Source of the DNA: an uncultured Planctomycetaceae bacterium
GTDB taxonomy: Bacteria; Planctomycetota; Planctomycetia; Planctomycetales; Planctomycetaceae
Assembly (NCBI GenBank): GCA_903871805.1
Contig: CAIQIE010000101.1
Span: 1-64,000 of the forward strand
Length of the DNA: 64,000 nt
Reading direction: 5' to 3'
Shown here: positions 46,985 to 56,279 of the stretch, in pieces
How positions within the stretch are numbered: position 1 is the stretch's first letter
Layout: each line of letters opens with the position of its first letter
Made by a program: the position numbers and the translations under genes
Notes under the pieces: model-generated
Told to the model about the DNA's origin: nothing
The model's database searches: none
Seen by the model: only the letters and a program-made list of their open reading frames with translations

Positions 46985-49120
46985 TCAGGGACTCGCCGCG
47001 ACAGAAAACTTTCCGGCGGAAATACTCAATTCCCGCCCCATCAATTTTCTCAAGTGCCTGCGGGATGTTAAGAGGACAATTGTCCATGCGTGATCGGCCG
47101 AAATGATCCGTCGCAGAATTTCTTCGGAACTTTCGTCGGCAAACGCATCCAGAACCTCATCGATCAGAACAATCTCCGGGCGCCCCGCAATTGCCCGGGC
47201 AATCATCAGTCGACGACACTGACTTCTGGTGAACGGGGCTCCCGTTGCGGACAGCATGGTGTTCAGACCATCCGGAAGAGCCTGAATCTGAAGCATCAGC
47301 CCCGCGACCTCAAGGGCATTTCGGACATCTCCCAGGGAGACTTCCGTTCGCTCCAGATGCACGTTCTCTGCAATCGTCCCGTCGAAAACCTCAACGTCTC
47401 GAACCAGAACCACACGTCGACGCAGAACATCCGGACGCAGGTCCCTGGGATCGATTCCATTCAAACTGATCATCCCGGAATCTGGTTCCCTCAGTCCGAA
47501 CAGGATGTCCAGCACAAGGCTTCCGGCCCCGGTTCCATCATCTGTCAGAGCAATTCTTTCTCCCGGACGCATCTCAAAAGAAACCGGTGGCAGTTCTGTC
47601 GCAGGAGCGTCACTTCGGAAACAGATATTCCGAGCCAGAATGCCCGAACCTGATGGCAGCGTCAGCAAGCCATCTGCGCGTTCAACGTCAAGGTCCAGCA
47701 GATGGCCAATCTTATCAACTGAGGCCAGCAGGTCGTAAAAGCTTTCAATATGCTTACTCATTTTCGCAAACGAATCCACAACGATGGCGACAATCAGTTC
47801 GGCTGCGACCAGTTGCCCCAGAGACAATTGCCCCGTGATCACCAGCCAGCCACCAATTGTTAAAAGCCCGGTGCTGGCGATTGCCTGGATCAGAAGAATT
47901 GCCAGTAATTGACGCATCAGTACCGAAAAATGCTTCGTCCGCGCACTCAGGTAGTTGAAAATCAACTGGTCTGAACGCTGCAGTGCAAATTCAGCGGCCC
48001 CGTCATAACGGAATGTGGTTCGACATCGTGCAAGATCCTGAAGCCACGCAGCCATAGCATACTTGCATTTCGACTCTCGAATGCTGGAATTCAGCGCTCC
48101 ACGCCCCAGCAGAAACACAATCGCCATCAACAGGATCAAAACAAGGTCAAATGCCAGCAGCCATGGATGATAAAAAGCCAGCACCATCATGCCGACCACC
48201 ATGCTCAAAATCAGTGAGACACCGTCCAGCAAAAGCCCGGCCGCGGTTTTCTGTACCGTAACCACATCGAAGAATCGGTTCACAAGTTCCGGAGGATACG
48301 TTCCATGAAAGGCGTCTATGCGGGCGCGAGGCAGCCGCCACGATAATTCGGCCGCCAGACGTGCAAACAAACGCCGCTGGATAATTTCCACAACCCACGT
48401 CTGCATGGCCTTCATCGCGGCTTTAAAAAGCAGAAATGCCAGCAGCATCATGGAAAGAACCAGTACCGGCTGAACCACACGTCCAAAAGCCACTGTGCTG
48501 ACAAGAGCTTCCACAGCCAGTGGAGTCGTCATTCCCAGCACACCGGACACCAGCGCGAAGATCACCACCACGCGCAGATCACTCCACTCTGCCCGCATCA
48601 GGCTGAACAGACGGCCTGTCGGGGTTGAATGCGCATCTTTGTCGTGGGTGCCGTCATGCGAATCCACCGTCGCAGGCTCAATAATCACACATCGCAAAAG
48701 TCCCTGAAAACCGTCAGCGTTCAATTGCGAACGCGCCGCTCGAAGCCGGATACGCTGAACAGACACACGCCCACGAGGCTGGTACAACCGTATGGTGCGG
48801 CTGCCGTTCTCTGCCAGTGCTCGCCAGGACTTTCCATCCGCTGATCGAAGGACAATGATCGCACCGTCCCGAGCCAGCCGGATTAACTCGTCCAGCTCAG
48901 CATCGATTTCACGGCTGACAAATCCCAGGCTGTGAGCCGTCTCGACAGCCCAGCGACACCACGACCATTCCTGCAACTCACCCACAAATCGCAACGATTC
49001 GTCAACTGCCCGTCTGATCCGAGAGCGATCGGCGTGAGCCCCATGGCGAATCGTGATCTCTTCGAAAATCCACGACAGATCAATCAGGTCTGATTCTGCT
49101 GCCAGTGTTTCCGATGACAT
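46985..49120 (-). CDS. ABC-exporter-like protein with degenerate ATPase domain
   Basis: The 711-residue protein has an N-terminal region of unknown role (about 1-170), an exporter-type six-helix membrane domain (about 180-460) and a C-terminal nucleotide-binding domain. The latter keeps the fold and Walker B IVLIDE, but Walker A reads DDGTGAGS at 527-534 with no Lys. The LSGGQ signature is FTRSQ at 630-634, the Q-loop lacks Gln (VVLVRDVEVF), and the switch region TSRR has no His. It is therefore probably not a normal ATPase. The N-terminal region shows no C39 peptidase Cys. The ATG at 49120 follows AGGAACGT and is preferred over 49147. It lies directly upstream of the HlyD gene and convergent to the giant protein gene, the most likely cargo. 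Confidence 0.85.
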   Translation of the reverse strand: MSSETLAAESDLIDLSWIFEEITIRHGAHADRSRIRRAVDESLRFVGELQEWSWCRWAVETAHSLGFVSREIDAELDELIRLARDGAIIVLRSADGKSWRALAENGSRTIRLYQPRGRVSVQRIRLRAARSQLNADGFQGLLRCVIIEPATVDSHDGTHDKDAHSTPTGRLFSLMRAEWSDLRVVVIFALVSGVLGMTTPLAVEALVSTVAFGRVVQPVLVLSMMLLAFLLFKAAMKAMQTWVVEIIQRRLFARLAAELSWRLPRARIDAFHGTYPPELVNRFFDVVTVQKTAAGLLLDGVSLILSMVVGMMVLAFYHPWLLAFDLVLILLMAIVFLLGRGALNSSIRESKCKYAMAAWLQDLARCRTTFRYDGAAEFALQRSDQLIFNYLSARTKHFSVLMRQLLAILLIQAIASTGLLTIGGWLVITGQLSLGQLVAAELIVAIVVDSFAKMSKHIESFYDLLASVDKIGHLLDLDVERADGLLTLPSGSGILARNICFRSDAPATELPPVSFEMRPGERIALTDDGTGAGSLVLDILFGLREPDSGMISLNGIDPRDLRPDVLRRRVVLVRDVEVFDGTIAENVHLERTEVSLGDVRNALEVAGLMLQIQALPDGLNTMLSATGAPFTRSQCRRLMIARAIAGRPEIVLIDEVLDAFADESSEEILRRIISADHAWTIVLLTSRRHLRKLMGRELSISAGKFSVAASP

Positions 49121-49832
49121 ACGTTCCTGTCCCAATGAAATTTTCAATCACTCTGATTCCGACAGAAAGCCCTGTATACAGGAGCCTCCCGACGCCCCAG
49201 TTGTACTGCAAAGACTGCGTCAGATCGGTCGCCAGTCCCCTGGCCTGTGACCATTCTCTCTCACCGCTCAATGCTCAATTCATGCAAACCCGCTCATCTT
49301 ACCGCTTGTCCTCACTCAACACTCTGTCTGCTGAATCGACAGCCAGAAAGACTCGCTGCAAGCAAAAATCACGCTGAGGACACTGATTTTTCATCAGCCA
49401 TACGACGAGTTTCAGTGGAAAACCCGAAAATTCCATCACGAATCCCGATCCGCAGAGACATTTTGTTGCTTACCCCGCCGCATGGTTGACTTTTCGATGC
49501 CTCAACAAGGTTTTTTGATTCCGCCAGCCCCCAGAGAAACTCTGACAGTATCATTTCGCCACTCCCTCCCGACAGGTCAAGTGACCTGTGCCGATATTTC
49601 ATGCCCTCCGTATTTCCCCCCAACCCACTCTTGCGCTGGCAAGTCGTCCGCCCGGTGACAGTACACTCCGCACGATCACCCCAGGCAGATTCTGCAGAAC
49701 AGAAAATCGCCGAACTCGCTCTGAGCTTCAGGCTTTTCCTGCACCAACATCAGCACGGTGTACACTTCGACTGACCAGCGGATGCCGCCACGAGTGCGAC
49801 CGCAGTTCCCTGAACCAGTGTGAGGTGTGGAA
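49121..49832. other. Region without a supported gene
   Basis: These 712 bases separate the ABC gene from a small plus-strand gene. Frames of 60-90 codons on both strands lack domains and ribosome sites. The ABC-HlyD promoter should lie near 49130-49250 on the minus strand. No repeat or strong hairpin was recognised. Confidence 0.5.
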
Positions 49833-50084
49833 ATGCGACGACTGCTGATGAAGTTTCTGTCGGGAGAAGGCGGTTTTCTCATCTCCGCAGAACTTGTGCT
49901 GATTTGCACACTACTGGTCATTGGATGCATCGCCGGAATGGCGGCTTTGTCAGAAGCCGTCAATTCAGAACTGAATGAGATCGCAAAGGCTTGCTACAAC
50001 AGTTTTCAGGCTGATCCTGCGATGAATACTTATTACACAGAACCGCCATTGGACCTTGTCGGCACCGGCGATCCGATGCCCTGA
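49833..50084 (+). CDS. Small single-pass membrane protein, pilin-like N-terminus
   Basis: The 83-residue protein has a basic start (MRRLLMKFL), then GEGGFLISAELVLICTLLVIG, and a Cys/Ala-rich helix. Such short proteins, with a Glu two residues into the membrane helix after Ser-Ala, are common in planctomycetes and look like Flp- or class III-type pseudopilins, but no peptidase site is proven. The C-terminus is short and polar. The ATG at 49833 lies six bases after GAGGTG and is preferred over GTG at 49827. A strong terminator follows at 50225, so it is a single-gene transcript. Confidence 0.65.
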   Translation: MRRLLMKFLSGEGGFLISAELVLICTLLVIGCIAGMAALSEAVNSELNEIAKACYNSFQADPAMNTYYTEPPLDLVGTGDPMP

Positions 50085-50224
50085 TACACGCAGATCCTGC
50101 AATCGGGGCCACGTCCTGGTAACCCACCCCTAAATCACTTCTGGTCCCGCTGCTCACCCTTTCCGTTCGCGAACATGCGGGACCTTCAGAGAATTTCACG
50201 CAGAATGGCCCTCCGCCATCGTTC

Positions 50225-50274
50225 GAAACGCACCTCCGTCAGGTACACGCATGATGGAGGTGCGTTTCTTTTTT
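50225..50274 (+). terminator. Strong intrinsic terminator
   Basis: A perfect 13-bp stem (50225-50237 with 50256-50268, GAAACGCACCTCC) with an 18-base loop is followed by six Ts. It lies 140 bases after the small pilin-like gene and before the convergent gene ending at 50352. Confidence 0.85.
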
Positions 50275-50351
50275 CCCGCAGTCATTTTGGTCACAATACG
50301 ACACAGTTGCGTTACAGAATCGCGATGTTTTCTCCTGTCGTAAAACGCGGC

Positions 50352-51380
50352 CTACTTTGCCCAGGTCACTTTCATCATTCCAAAGACGGCAGCGCCAATG
50401 ACCGCTCCAAAAATGATCTGGAGAAAACTGACGGACTGGCCATTGGCGAAATAAAATGCGGCAATGGTGCCGATCGTTGACCAGCAACTGGCAATGGCAG
50501 TCACCATCAGACGTTCTCGCTTCTGTTCGTCAGTTAACGGCGTTGACTTACCGGTGGGTTTCGGAGCGGCTGCAGTTTTCTTCGGCTTCTCTGGTTTGCT
50601 GTCCTTCTTTCCTGTGGGTTTCACAGCCGATTCAGCCACCGCCCCTCCGTCTTCTCGCATTCCCGGAGCATAGTACTTTGAAATTGCCTGATTGATCGCT
50701 CGAGGAACAGCGAGCACAGGGCGCATCGGCAGTGAACACCTGAGGCGAATCTCCTCTTCAAGTTCATGAGAAGGTTCGTCAGAGCAGGCGACCAGCAGAA
50801 CGCCACGATCTTCAAACAGCGGCAAACAGGCATGTTTTCTGATCACACGTCGGGGGACTTTGTCAAGAACCGAGTCGTCCGGCAGCATATCTTCCAGATC
50901 GACATAGGACAGTCGAAGTTCTGACGCCAGCGCCCTGCAGGCATCCGGTGCCTCCACCAGCTTCATCTGGATCACCGCGTCCCGGTGCGACAACCCCCGT
51001 GCCTCTGCAAAGTGTTCGATCTCCGAGACCTGACCACGTTTAATCAGATTTCGTGATACCAGATACTGCAGAACTGTACGCGGTTCGTCATCATCCGACT
51101 GCGGAGTTTCCCGACCCAGGCTGCGGTCGTATTCCACCTTCCCGTCGGGATCCGTCAGACACAACATGGCTTTCGCCATTTCGTTCAGCAATTCCTGCGA
51201 ACGAATGAGGAACTGTCCCGTAGCGTACTTTCGTACGTGCGCATTCAGCTTGCGATAATTTGCCCGAACCTTTTCCACGTCGTCTTCAAACTGTACCAGC
51301 CGCAGTAACGTGTAGTGGTCCGGAGGTCGAATACCTTCCGGAATTCCGAGCCACTCTTTGTAGACATCAATTTCAGACAC
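50352..51380 (-). CDS. J-like N-terminal domain fused to MshEN-type domain and membrane tail
   Basis: The 342-residue protein begins MSEIDVYKEWLGIPEG and RPPDHYTLLRL, a planctomycete-type J-like helical domain (about residues 1-75). It lacks the His-Pro-Asp triad of true DnaJ proteins. A GspE/MshE N-terminal-like region (about 105-245) follows, with RNLIKRGQVSEIEHFAEARG and the VPRRVIRKHACLPLFEDRG pattern. A Lys/Pro-rich linker and two hydrophobic C-terminal segments (about 290-338) end it. The role is unknown; the MshEN part can bind cyclic di-GMP in relatives, so a sensor in secretion or pilus control is possible. The start is GTG, with GGAG nine bases upstream. Confidence 0.75.
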   Translation of the reverse strand: MSEIDVYKEWLGIPEGIRPPDHYTLLRLVQFEDDVEKVRANYRKLNAHVRKYATGQFLIRSQELLNEMAKAMLCLTDPDGKVEYDRSLGRETPQSDDDEPRTVLQYLVSRNLIKRGQVSEIEHFAEARGLSHRDAVIQMKLVEAPDACRALASELRLSYVDLEDMLPDDSVLDKVPRRVIRKHACLPLFEDRGVLLVACSDEPSHELEEEIRLRCSLPMRPVLAVPRAINQAISKYYAPGMREDGGAVAESAVKPTGKKDSKPEKPKKTAAAPKPTGKSTPLTDEQKRERLMVTAIASCWSTIGTIAAFYFANGQSVSFLQIIFGAVIGAAVFGMMKVTWAK

Positions 51381-51794
51381 TGCTTAAACTCCAGTTGCTC
51401 AGACCACAGGAAACCAGTCCCCCGGCTTCTCCCATGGCAATTGTGTACCACGTGAGGGCAGACCAGGCAAGCGGGAACAGGTTCTCCCCGGGAAGTAGAG
51501 CCCAACAACGATCGGCCTCGACTGCGGTTAGCACGTTATGGACTGTGCCGAAGACCAAATCCGACGACAATGACGGAATCTTGCCGAACACCCACGAACC
51601 CGCAAGTCTGATGGGGTTTTCGGGAAACATCCCCCGAACAGGCATCTCCCTGCCAGCGACTTTCTGCTAGGATGGGCGATGTCTCCCGAAAGTTGATTGT
51701 CAGAGATTGCGTCAGCAGGGCAGGGGTACAACGGACCACGCTGATTTGCGGTTCCGATGTGTTACGCTGAGGCATTTGCATACGGTATCGTGAA
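51381..51794. other. Divergent intergenic region
   Basis: These 414 bases separate the J-like gene (minus) from the DUF455 gene (plus) and should carry promoters of both. Several short frames lack support. No repeat or strong hairpin was recognised. Confidence 0.5.
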
Positions 51795-52580
51795 ATGGAA
51801 CTGCGCAAGTTCGCCGAACAGGTACTGTTGTCCGAGGATCTGGAGCAGAAGATCACTCGGCTCAAGGAATCGCTCACAGACAACGCTCCCGGCGACGCGA
51901 TTCGGGTTGCACAACCGGCACGGCCCGCGTCTCTGCAGTTTGCTGCTCGTCGCACAGCGCCGGCAATGCCGAAGGGAGCCAGCCTTGGTGATCCCGCCCG
52001 CCGGGCTCTGGCCCATCATGTGATGGCCAACCACGAACTGCAGGCTCTGGAAGTTATGGCGATGGTCCTGCTGGCGTTTCCGACGGCCCCCCAGGATTTC
52101 CGCATGGGGCTGGCAGCCATCATGCAGGACGAACAGCGACACACGCGAATGCATGTCCAGCGATGTCAGGAACTTGGAATGCAGTTTGGAGATCGGCCGG
52201 TGAATGGCTGGATCTGGCAGAAGGCCATGGAATACCAGTCGGAACTGGAATACGTAGCGGGACTGCCGCTTGTGTTCGAAGGCGCGAACCTTGATCACTC
52301 TGTCGAATTCGAACAGTATTTTGTTGCGGCAGGCGACAGACGTAGTGCCGCAATCATGCGGGCCATCCATCGCGATGAAATCCACCATGTGCAGTTTGGA
52401 CTGACATGGCTGCGTCACTGGAAGACGCCGGAGCAGTCTGACTGGGACGCGTGGACACAGGCACTCCACTGGCCGATCCGGCCATCGAAGGCCCGTGGCG
52501 ACGTGTTTCAACGCGAGGCCCGCCTGGCTGCCGGACTGAACCAGGATTTCATTGAACGCCTGGAAAATTTCGCTGAATGA
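51795..52580 (+). CDS. DUF455 ferritin-like protein
   Basis: The 261-residue all-helical protein matches the DUF455 ferritin-like family. Metal-ligand helices are visible as NHELQALEVMA, DEQRHTRMHVQR, DHSVEFEQYFVAAGD and RDEIHHVQFG, which give two E-x2-H type motifs of a di-iron site. The family has no settled function; a carboxylate-bridged di-iron oxidase or hydroxylase is likely from the fold. The ATG at 51795 has only a weak AATGG context and no clear ribosome site. The gene is followed by a large hairpin and then the convergent DUF1015 gene. Confidence 0.83.
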   Translation: MELRKFAEQVLLSEDLEQKITRLKESLTDNAPGDAIRVAQPARPASLQFAARRTAPAMPKGASLGDPARRALAHHVMANHELQALEVMAMVLLAFPTAPQDFRMGLAAIMQDEQRHTRMHVQRCQELGMQFGDRPVNGWIWQKAMEYQSELEYVAGLPLVFEGANLDHSVEFEQYFVAAGDRRSAAIMRAIHRDEIHHVQFGLTWLRHWKTPEQSDWDAWTQALHWPIRPSKARGDVFQREARLAAGLNQDFIERLENFAE

Positions 52581-52634
52581 TTCCAGTGGTACAGGAAATC
52601 CGCCTTTTGCCTTTGGGCAAACCCAACCAACACT

Positions 52635-52675
52635 GGCTGCCGGCTGTGACTTTTTCACAGCACTTCCCGGCAGCC
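52635..52675. terminator. Nested hairpin between convergent genes
   Basis: A perfect 9-bp outer stem (52635-52643 with 52667-52675, GGCTGCCGG) and an inner 6-bp stem (52644-52649 with 52655-52660) stack closely, with a CTTTT loop. It sits between the DUF455 and DUF1015 genes and could stop transcripts from both sides, although no T-run follows the outer stem. Confidence 0.55.
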
Positions 52676-52705
52676 GAATCCCTGTGTCCGAGCCGCTGGC
52701 CGCAA

Positions 52706-54025
52706 TCAGGCGTGTACCGAGAAACTGACTCGATCCGAATGGGCTGAAAACACAAGCCCCACGGGAATCCCCGGGAAGATCCGAATGTCTGATTCCCGCA
52801 ATCCTGAAATTACAGACGAGAATGTCTCTTCCAGGGCAGCGTCCATTCGAAAGGCAGAGGCTGCCATGAGGACTTCCAATGCCCCGACTCGAGGAAGCTG
52901 TGGTCGTCCCTGCCTTGCCGGATCAGGCGGCACGCTGAAATGACGGACACTGTCTGTGGAACATTTTAAAACCTCAGAACACAGCAGGGCTGTCAATTCC
53001 CGCGGATTGCGGCAACGCGCCGGTGCAGACAACAGGTGCCATTCCCCATCGCCAGTCCCCACGGCCATACAGGGTTGTTCGTCGTTCAGCGCAGCCAGTT
53101 CCAGCGCATCCGCAGCAGCATACTCTTCGTTGCCCACAAAGCGACACTGCAACCCGGTGATCATGCCCGCGGCTTCTCTGAGTTGTGGTCCTGACTGACC
53201 CTCACAAGGTACCCTGAAGAATCCCGGAAGAAACTCCAGTCCGGGATCGTCCGCTGCGATAAAACAGGTGAGCAACCGTCCGGCTGGATCATTCGGGTCG
53301 CTTGACTGACCGGCAGCCTTCAGTTGGGCGAAGTGTTGCTGTGCGGCGTGAAATTGCGCAGTTCCGGAAACCAGTGAAATCTGCGAAGCAGACAGTCGCT
53401 GCGTCAGCTGATTTTTCGCAGCTTCCGAGGTGACAGCCCAGACTCGATGTCGGATCCCATGCTCCAGAAAACACTCGACAGGTGTCGACTGCCGGACCAG
53501 TCGCTCTGCATACTCTGACAGACTACCCAGCACGGCATCGGCCGTCGTGTTTTCCACGAGGGCGACCACCGGACTGAAATCGGCGTGGCAGACCCGGCGC
53601 ATCTCAAGACTTGCCTGGATCTCTGAGGGTTCCGGTTTTTGCAACAACACCGGCATTGCTGGCTCACCGGTACTGGTCGCCAGTCCCAGGTGTCCAAAAA
53701 TACTCCAGCGTTCTTTGTCTTCAATACCGTGGCGAAAGCGAGTTTCCACGATGTAAAAGGCGGTTTCGTGTTCTCTGAGCAGGATGCCTTCTTTTCTCCA
53801 CAGACGAAAAAAATCATCTGCTCGAGTAACCCGTTCCGCAGCGGAAGTGTCCCCTGGCTCCTCGCGATTGCTGACCAGTCGTACGGTATTGCAGGGGTGC
53901 AGACGGTACAACGTTCGCTGCAGAGTCTCGTCAATTTCACCGGCTGCCGGAGCCAGCACTTCGGATAATGCTCCAACCTGACTAAGATCAAATCGCCAGC
54001 CACAAAAGGGCAGAACCTGAATCAC
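52706..54025 (-). CDS. DUF1015 family protein
   Basis: The 439-residue protein matches DUF1015. It starts VIQVLPFCGWRFDLSQVGAL and continues with LYRLHPCNTVRLV, AFYIVETRF, VALVENTTADAVLGSL and HRVWAVTSE in family order. The family is often linked to serine or phosphoserine metabolism by gene neighbourhood elsewhere, but that neighbourhood is absent here, so the role is unknown. The GTG at 54025 is chosen because GAGAGGA lies six bases upstream; the longer frame to 54085 adds unrelated residues. It lies 78 bases after the thyX stop on the same strand and may be co-transcribed with it. Confidence 0.82.
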   Translation of the reverse strand: MIQVLPFCGWRFDLSQVGALSEVLAPAAGEIDETLQRTLYRLHPCNTVRLVSNREEPGDTSAAERVTRADDFFRLWRKEGILLREHETAFYIVETRFRHGIEDKERWSIFGHLGLATSTGEPAMPVLLQKPEPSEIQASLEMRRVCHADFSPVVALVENTTADAVLGSLSEYAERLVRQSTPVECFLEHGIRHRVWAVTSEAAKNQLTQRLSASQISLVSGTAQFHAAQQHFAQLKAAGQSSDPNDPAGRLLTCFIAADDPGLEFLPGFFRVPCEGQSGPQLREAAGMITGLQCRFVGNEEYAAADALELAALNDEQPCMAVGTGDGEWHLLSAPARCRNPRELTALLCSEVLKCSTDSVRHFSVPPDPARQGRPQLPRVGALEVLMAASAFRMDAALEETFSSVISGLRESDIRIFPGIPVGLVFSAHSDRVSFSVHA

Positions 54026-54103
54026 TGATATTCCTCTCGTACAGTTTTTTGTCCGAGCGAAGTGCATCGGAAACGGCCACGCCACTGGATTTGTCGGCGT
54101 CCC

Positions 54104-55057
54104 TTAATGAATCGGGATTTCCAGAAGGCCCAGATTCTGAAGCTTGGTACGGCATTCATCCCGCTCGCGACTACGATTCATTCCAGCCCATGCGGGGTCC
54201 TGTGCAGAAAGGAAGTCTGTCTCGGAGTACGGTGGAGCCGCGTTTTTTGCGGCTGCCGATGCCATCAGCCGCTGAATCACGGCGGAATCCAGCCGCGTCA
54301 AAAAGGTTGCATTCATCCGGTAGTCAAGAAACGACTCCCAGACGATGGGAAACAAGGGGGCTACAATTTTTTCACCGAGCGCGGTGGCATACTGCCGAAT
54401 TTCCAGTTGCGCGTGGCTGTCCATTCTCAATGCCAGAAAGTGCAGCAGGTTGTGAAGATCGATTTTCCAGTAGGCTTCCGTATAGGTTGAAAGCGGCAGA
54501 TCTTTCCGAGCCTGTTCACGAGCAACACCGGTATCGATTCGCGACTGATACACACGTCGCAGTTGATCCTGAAGTGATTTTTCTTCTGAGGTAAGACTTT
54601 GCCCCATCACTTCCGGCAATGCCTGTCCGCTGCCCTGTCGGTTGGATTCTGCCTGGCTTCTCCACTGATCCGCCTGCGTTGTCTGCGAGGCATCAATGGC
54701 GAGTGAGTATCGTGTACTGTATTCGTTGATGTTCGCGGTTCGATGCCGCACCCACTGACGCCAGCAATCCATCGGAACACGCACCAGAAACTTGATCTCT
54801 GCCATCTCAAACGGAGTCGTGTGCCGATGTCGCAGCAGATACCGGATCAGAGTTCGGTCGTCACTGACTTTACGTGTTCCCTCGCCATAGCTGACACGAG
54901 CCGCCTGGACGATACTGCTGTCATCGCCCATCACGTCGACCAGACAGACAAATCCATCGTCGAGCACCGGGAACTTCTGCCAACGCAGCTGGTTTACCTG
55001 AGCAAGCCGCTGCTCGGCTGATAGACGATCTTCACCGTGACATTCGTTTGTGGCCAT
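54104..55057 (-). CDS. thyX: Flavin-dependent thymidylate synthase
   Basis: ThyX makes dTMP from dUMP with CH2-THF and NADPH-reduced FAD. The 317-residue protein has the defining RHR-x7-S motif at residues 104-114 (RHRTANINEYS), upstream SYGEGTRKVSDDRTLIRYL for FAD and folate, and KDLPLSTYTEAYWKIDLHNLLHFL for dUMP. It is longer than many ThyX proteins because of an insert after the motif and a C-terminal extension (FLSAQDPAWAGMNRSRERDE). The ATG at 55057 is preferred over 55303, which would run far into the divergent intergenic region and overlap the next gene. It is divergent to the DNA repair gene at 55207. Confidence 0.95.
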   Translation of the reverse strand: MATNECHGEDRLSAEQRLAQVNQLRWQKFPVLDDGFVCLVDVMGDDSSIVQAARVSYGEGTRKVSDDRTLIRYLLRHRHTTPFEMAEIKFLVRVPMDCWRQWVRHRTANINEYSTRYSLAIDASQTTQADQWRSQAESNRQGSGQALPEVMGQSLTSEEKSLQDQLRRVYQSRIDTGVAREQARKDLPLSTYTEAYWKIDLHNLLHFLALRMDSHAQLEIRQYATALGEKIVAPLFPIVWESFLDYRMNATFLTRLDSAVIQRLMASAAAKNAAPPYSETDFLSAQDPAWAGMNRSRERDECRTKLQNLGLLEIPIH

Positions 55058-55206
55058 TTGGGCAAATTCGGGCAAACAGAGGCGAAAAATTGTGCAGGTG
55101 GGCCGGCGTCGCTGTTTGACAGTTTTCGCCGGTGCCGTAACCGGGTAGCATAGCATGACGGTGATTACCACGAAAGTCATGAGCCAGTCAGGTATTCTAC
55201 GGAAAG

Positions 55207-55713
55207 ATGGACGTGTTCTACTCCATCCTGAAATCTCCCCTTGTCGGTGACCTGCTGCTGGCCGCAGACTCGCTCGGACTCCGCAACATTTCCTTTCAGC
55301 CACCGAAACAGCCGCTGGATAAGCAGAGTCTTCCGGCAGACTGGGAACACAGCGATTCGGCGCTGAAAGACGTTCGACACCAGTTGCTGGCCTATTTTTC
55401 CGGACGCCTGCAACTCTTTAACCTGCCGCTGGCCCCCGCTGGAACGCCGTTTCAAAGATCTGTCTGGAATGCCTTATGTCAGGTTCCGTGGGGCAAAACT
55501 GCGAGCTACCGGCAGATCGCAGAAGCGATTGGGAATCCGAAGGCCTGTCGAGCCGTCGGTTTGGCCAATGGACGCAATCCCATCCCCATCATCATTCCCT
55601 GTCACCGTATCGTTGGAAGCGATCAACGACTCGTCGGATACTCCGGTGGACTGCACCTAAAGAAAATCCTTTTGGCACTGGAAGACTCCCAGTCGGAGCC
55701 ACGTCTGTTTTGA
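55207..55713 (+). CDS. ogt: Methylated-DNA-protein-cysteine methyltransferase
   Basis: The 168-residue protein removes O6-alkyl groups from guanine by transfer to its own cysteine. The active site IIIPCHRIVG has acceptor Cys132, with the helix-turn-helix region WNALCQVPWGKTASYRQIA before it and the C-terminal GYSGGLHLKKILL after it. An N-terminal RNase-H-like domain of about 80 residues is typical of Ogt/MGMT-type enzymes. The symbol ogt is by similarity of layout; no Ada domain is present. It starts 149 bases from the divergent thyX start. Confidence 0.93.
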   Translation: MDVFYSILKSPLVGDLLLAADSLGLRNISFQPPKQPLDKQSLPADWEHSDSALKDVRHQLLAYFSGRLQLFNLPLAPAGTPFQRSVWNALCQVPWGKTASYRQIAEAIGNPKACRAVGLANGRNPIPIIIPCHRIVGSDQRLVGYSGGLHLKKILLALEDSQSEPRLF

Positions 55714-55899
55714 TCACTCCGGGGCGACACAGAAGGTTTCAACTGCTGGCTGCCAGGCGTCCTAAGTCTGTCCCCGAATAAGCTTGTCTCTGCGACACCG
55801 TCGGATCACCCTCGTTCCACGGCTTAAAGGCCCGGCCGCAGCAGACACGGGCCCGTTGAACATGAGCTTGCCGGTAGCGCGGTGCCCGCAGCGCAAAAA

Positions 55900-55931
55900 G
55901 AAAGGGGAAAGGACGAATCCTTTCCCCTTTC
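55900..55931. repeat. Perfect 14-bp hairpin with CGAA loop
   Basis: Bases 55900-55913 are the exact reverse complement of 55918-55931 (GAAAGGGGAAAGGA), leaving a CGAA tetraloop. The arm is purine-only, which is unusual. No T-run follows on either strand, so a normal intrinsic terminator is not supported. It lies 187 bases after the ogt stop. Confidence 0.75.
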
Positions 55932-56279
55932 CACCGTGAAGTTCGCCGAAGCAAACTGCACGGCAGGAGCTTCCCGCTCGGGCCACGCACCCATGTGAGC
56001 GGGAACAGGCGAGTTTCCTGACCTTCCCCTCCCTTAACCCCTGCGGAGTTCATGCGAACATCGGGTCCCACCACGCCGATGAACGCCTCCGAAACCTTTC
56101 TTTAGCAAGCAGCGTGCCAATCCCGAAAATCCTGGACGAATTGCTTCATCGCCTGCCGTGAACACGCGAAACGTGCAGTTTTTCCGGAGATTTGTGCTTA
56201 ATTTCGAGCGCCATTCGAAAAGGCGAAAATGTGACTGTACGAGTTTCCTCTGCCACATGCCTATGCTTTATGCAGTGTG

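Noticed and set aside
46985-49120. ABC domain losses explained as a frameshift or sequencing error
   Set aside because: The frame is continuous, the flanking strands align in register, and the changes are single substitutions at separate motifs.
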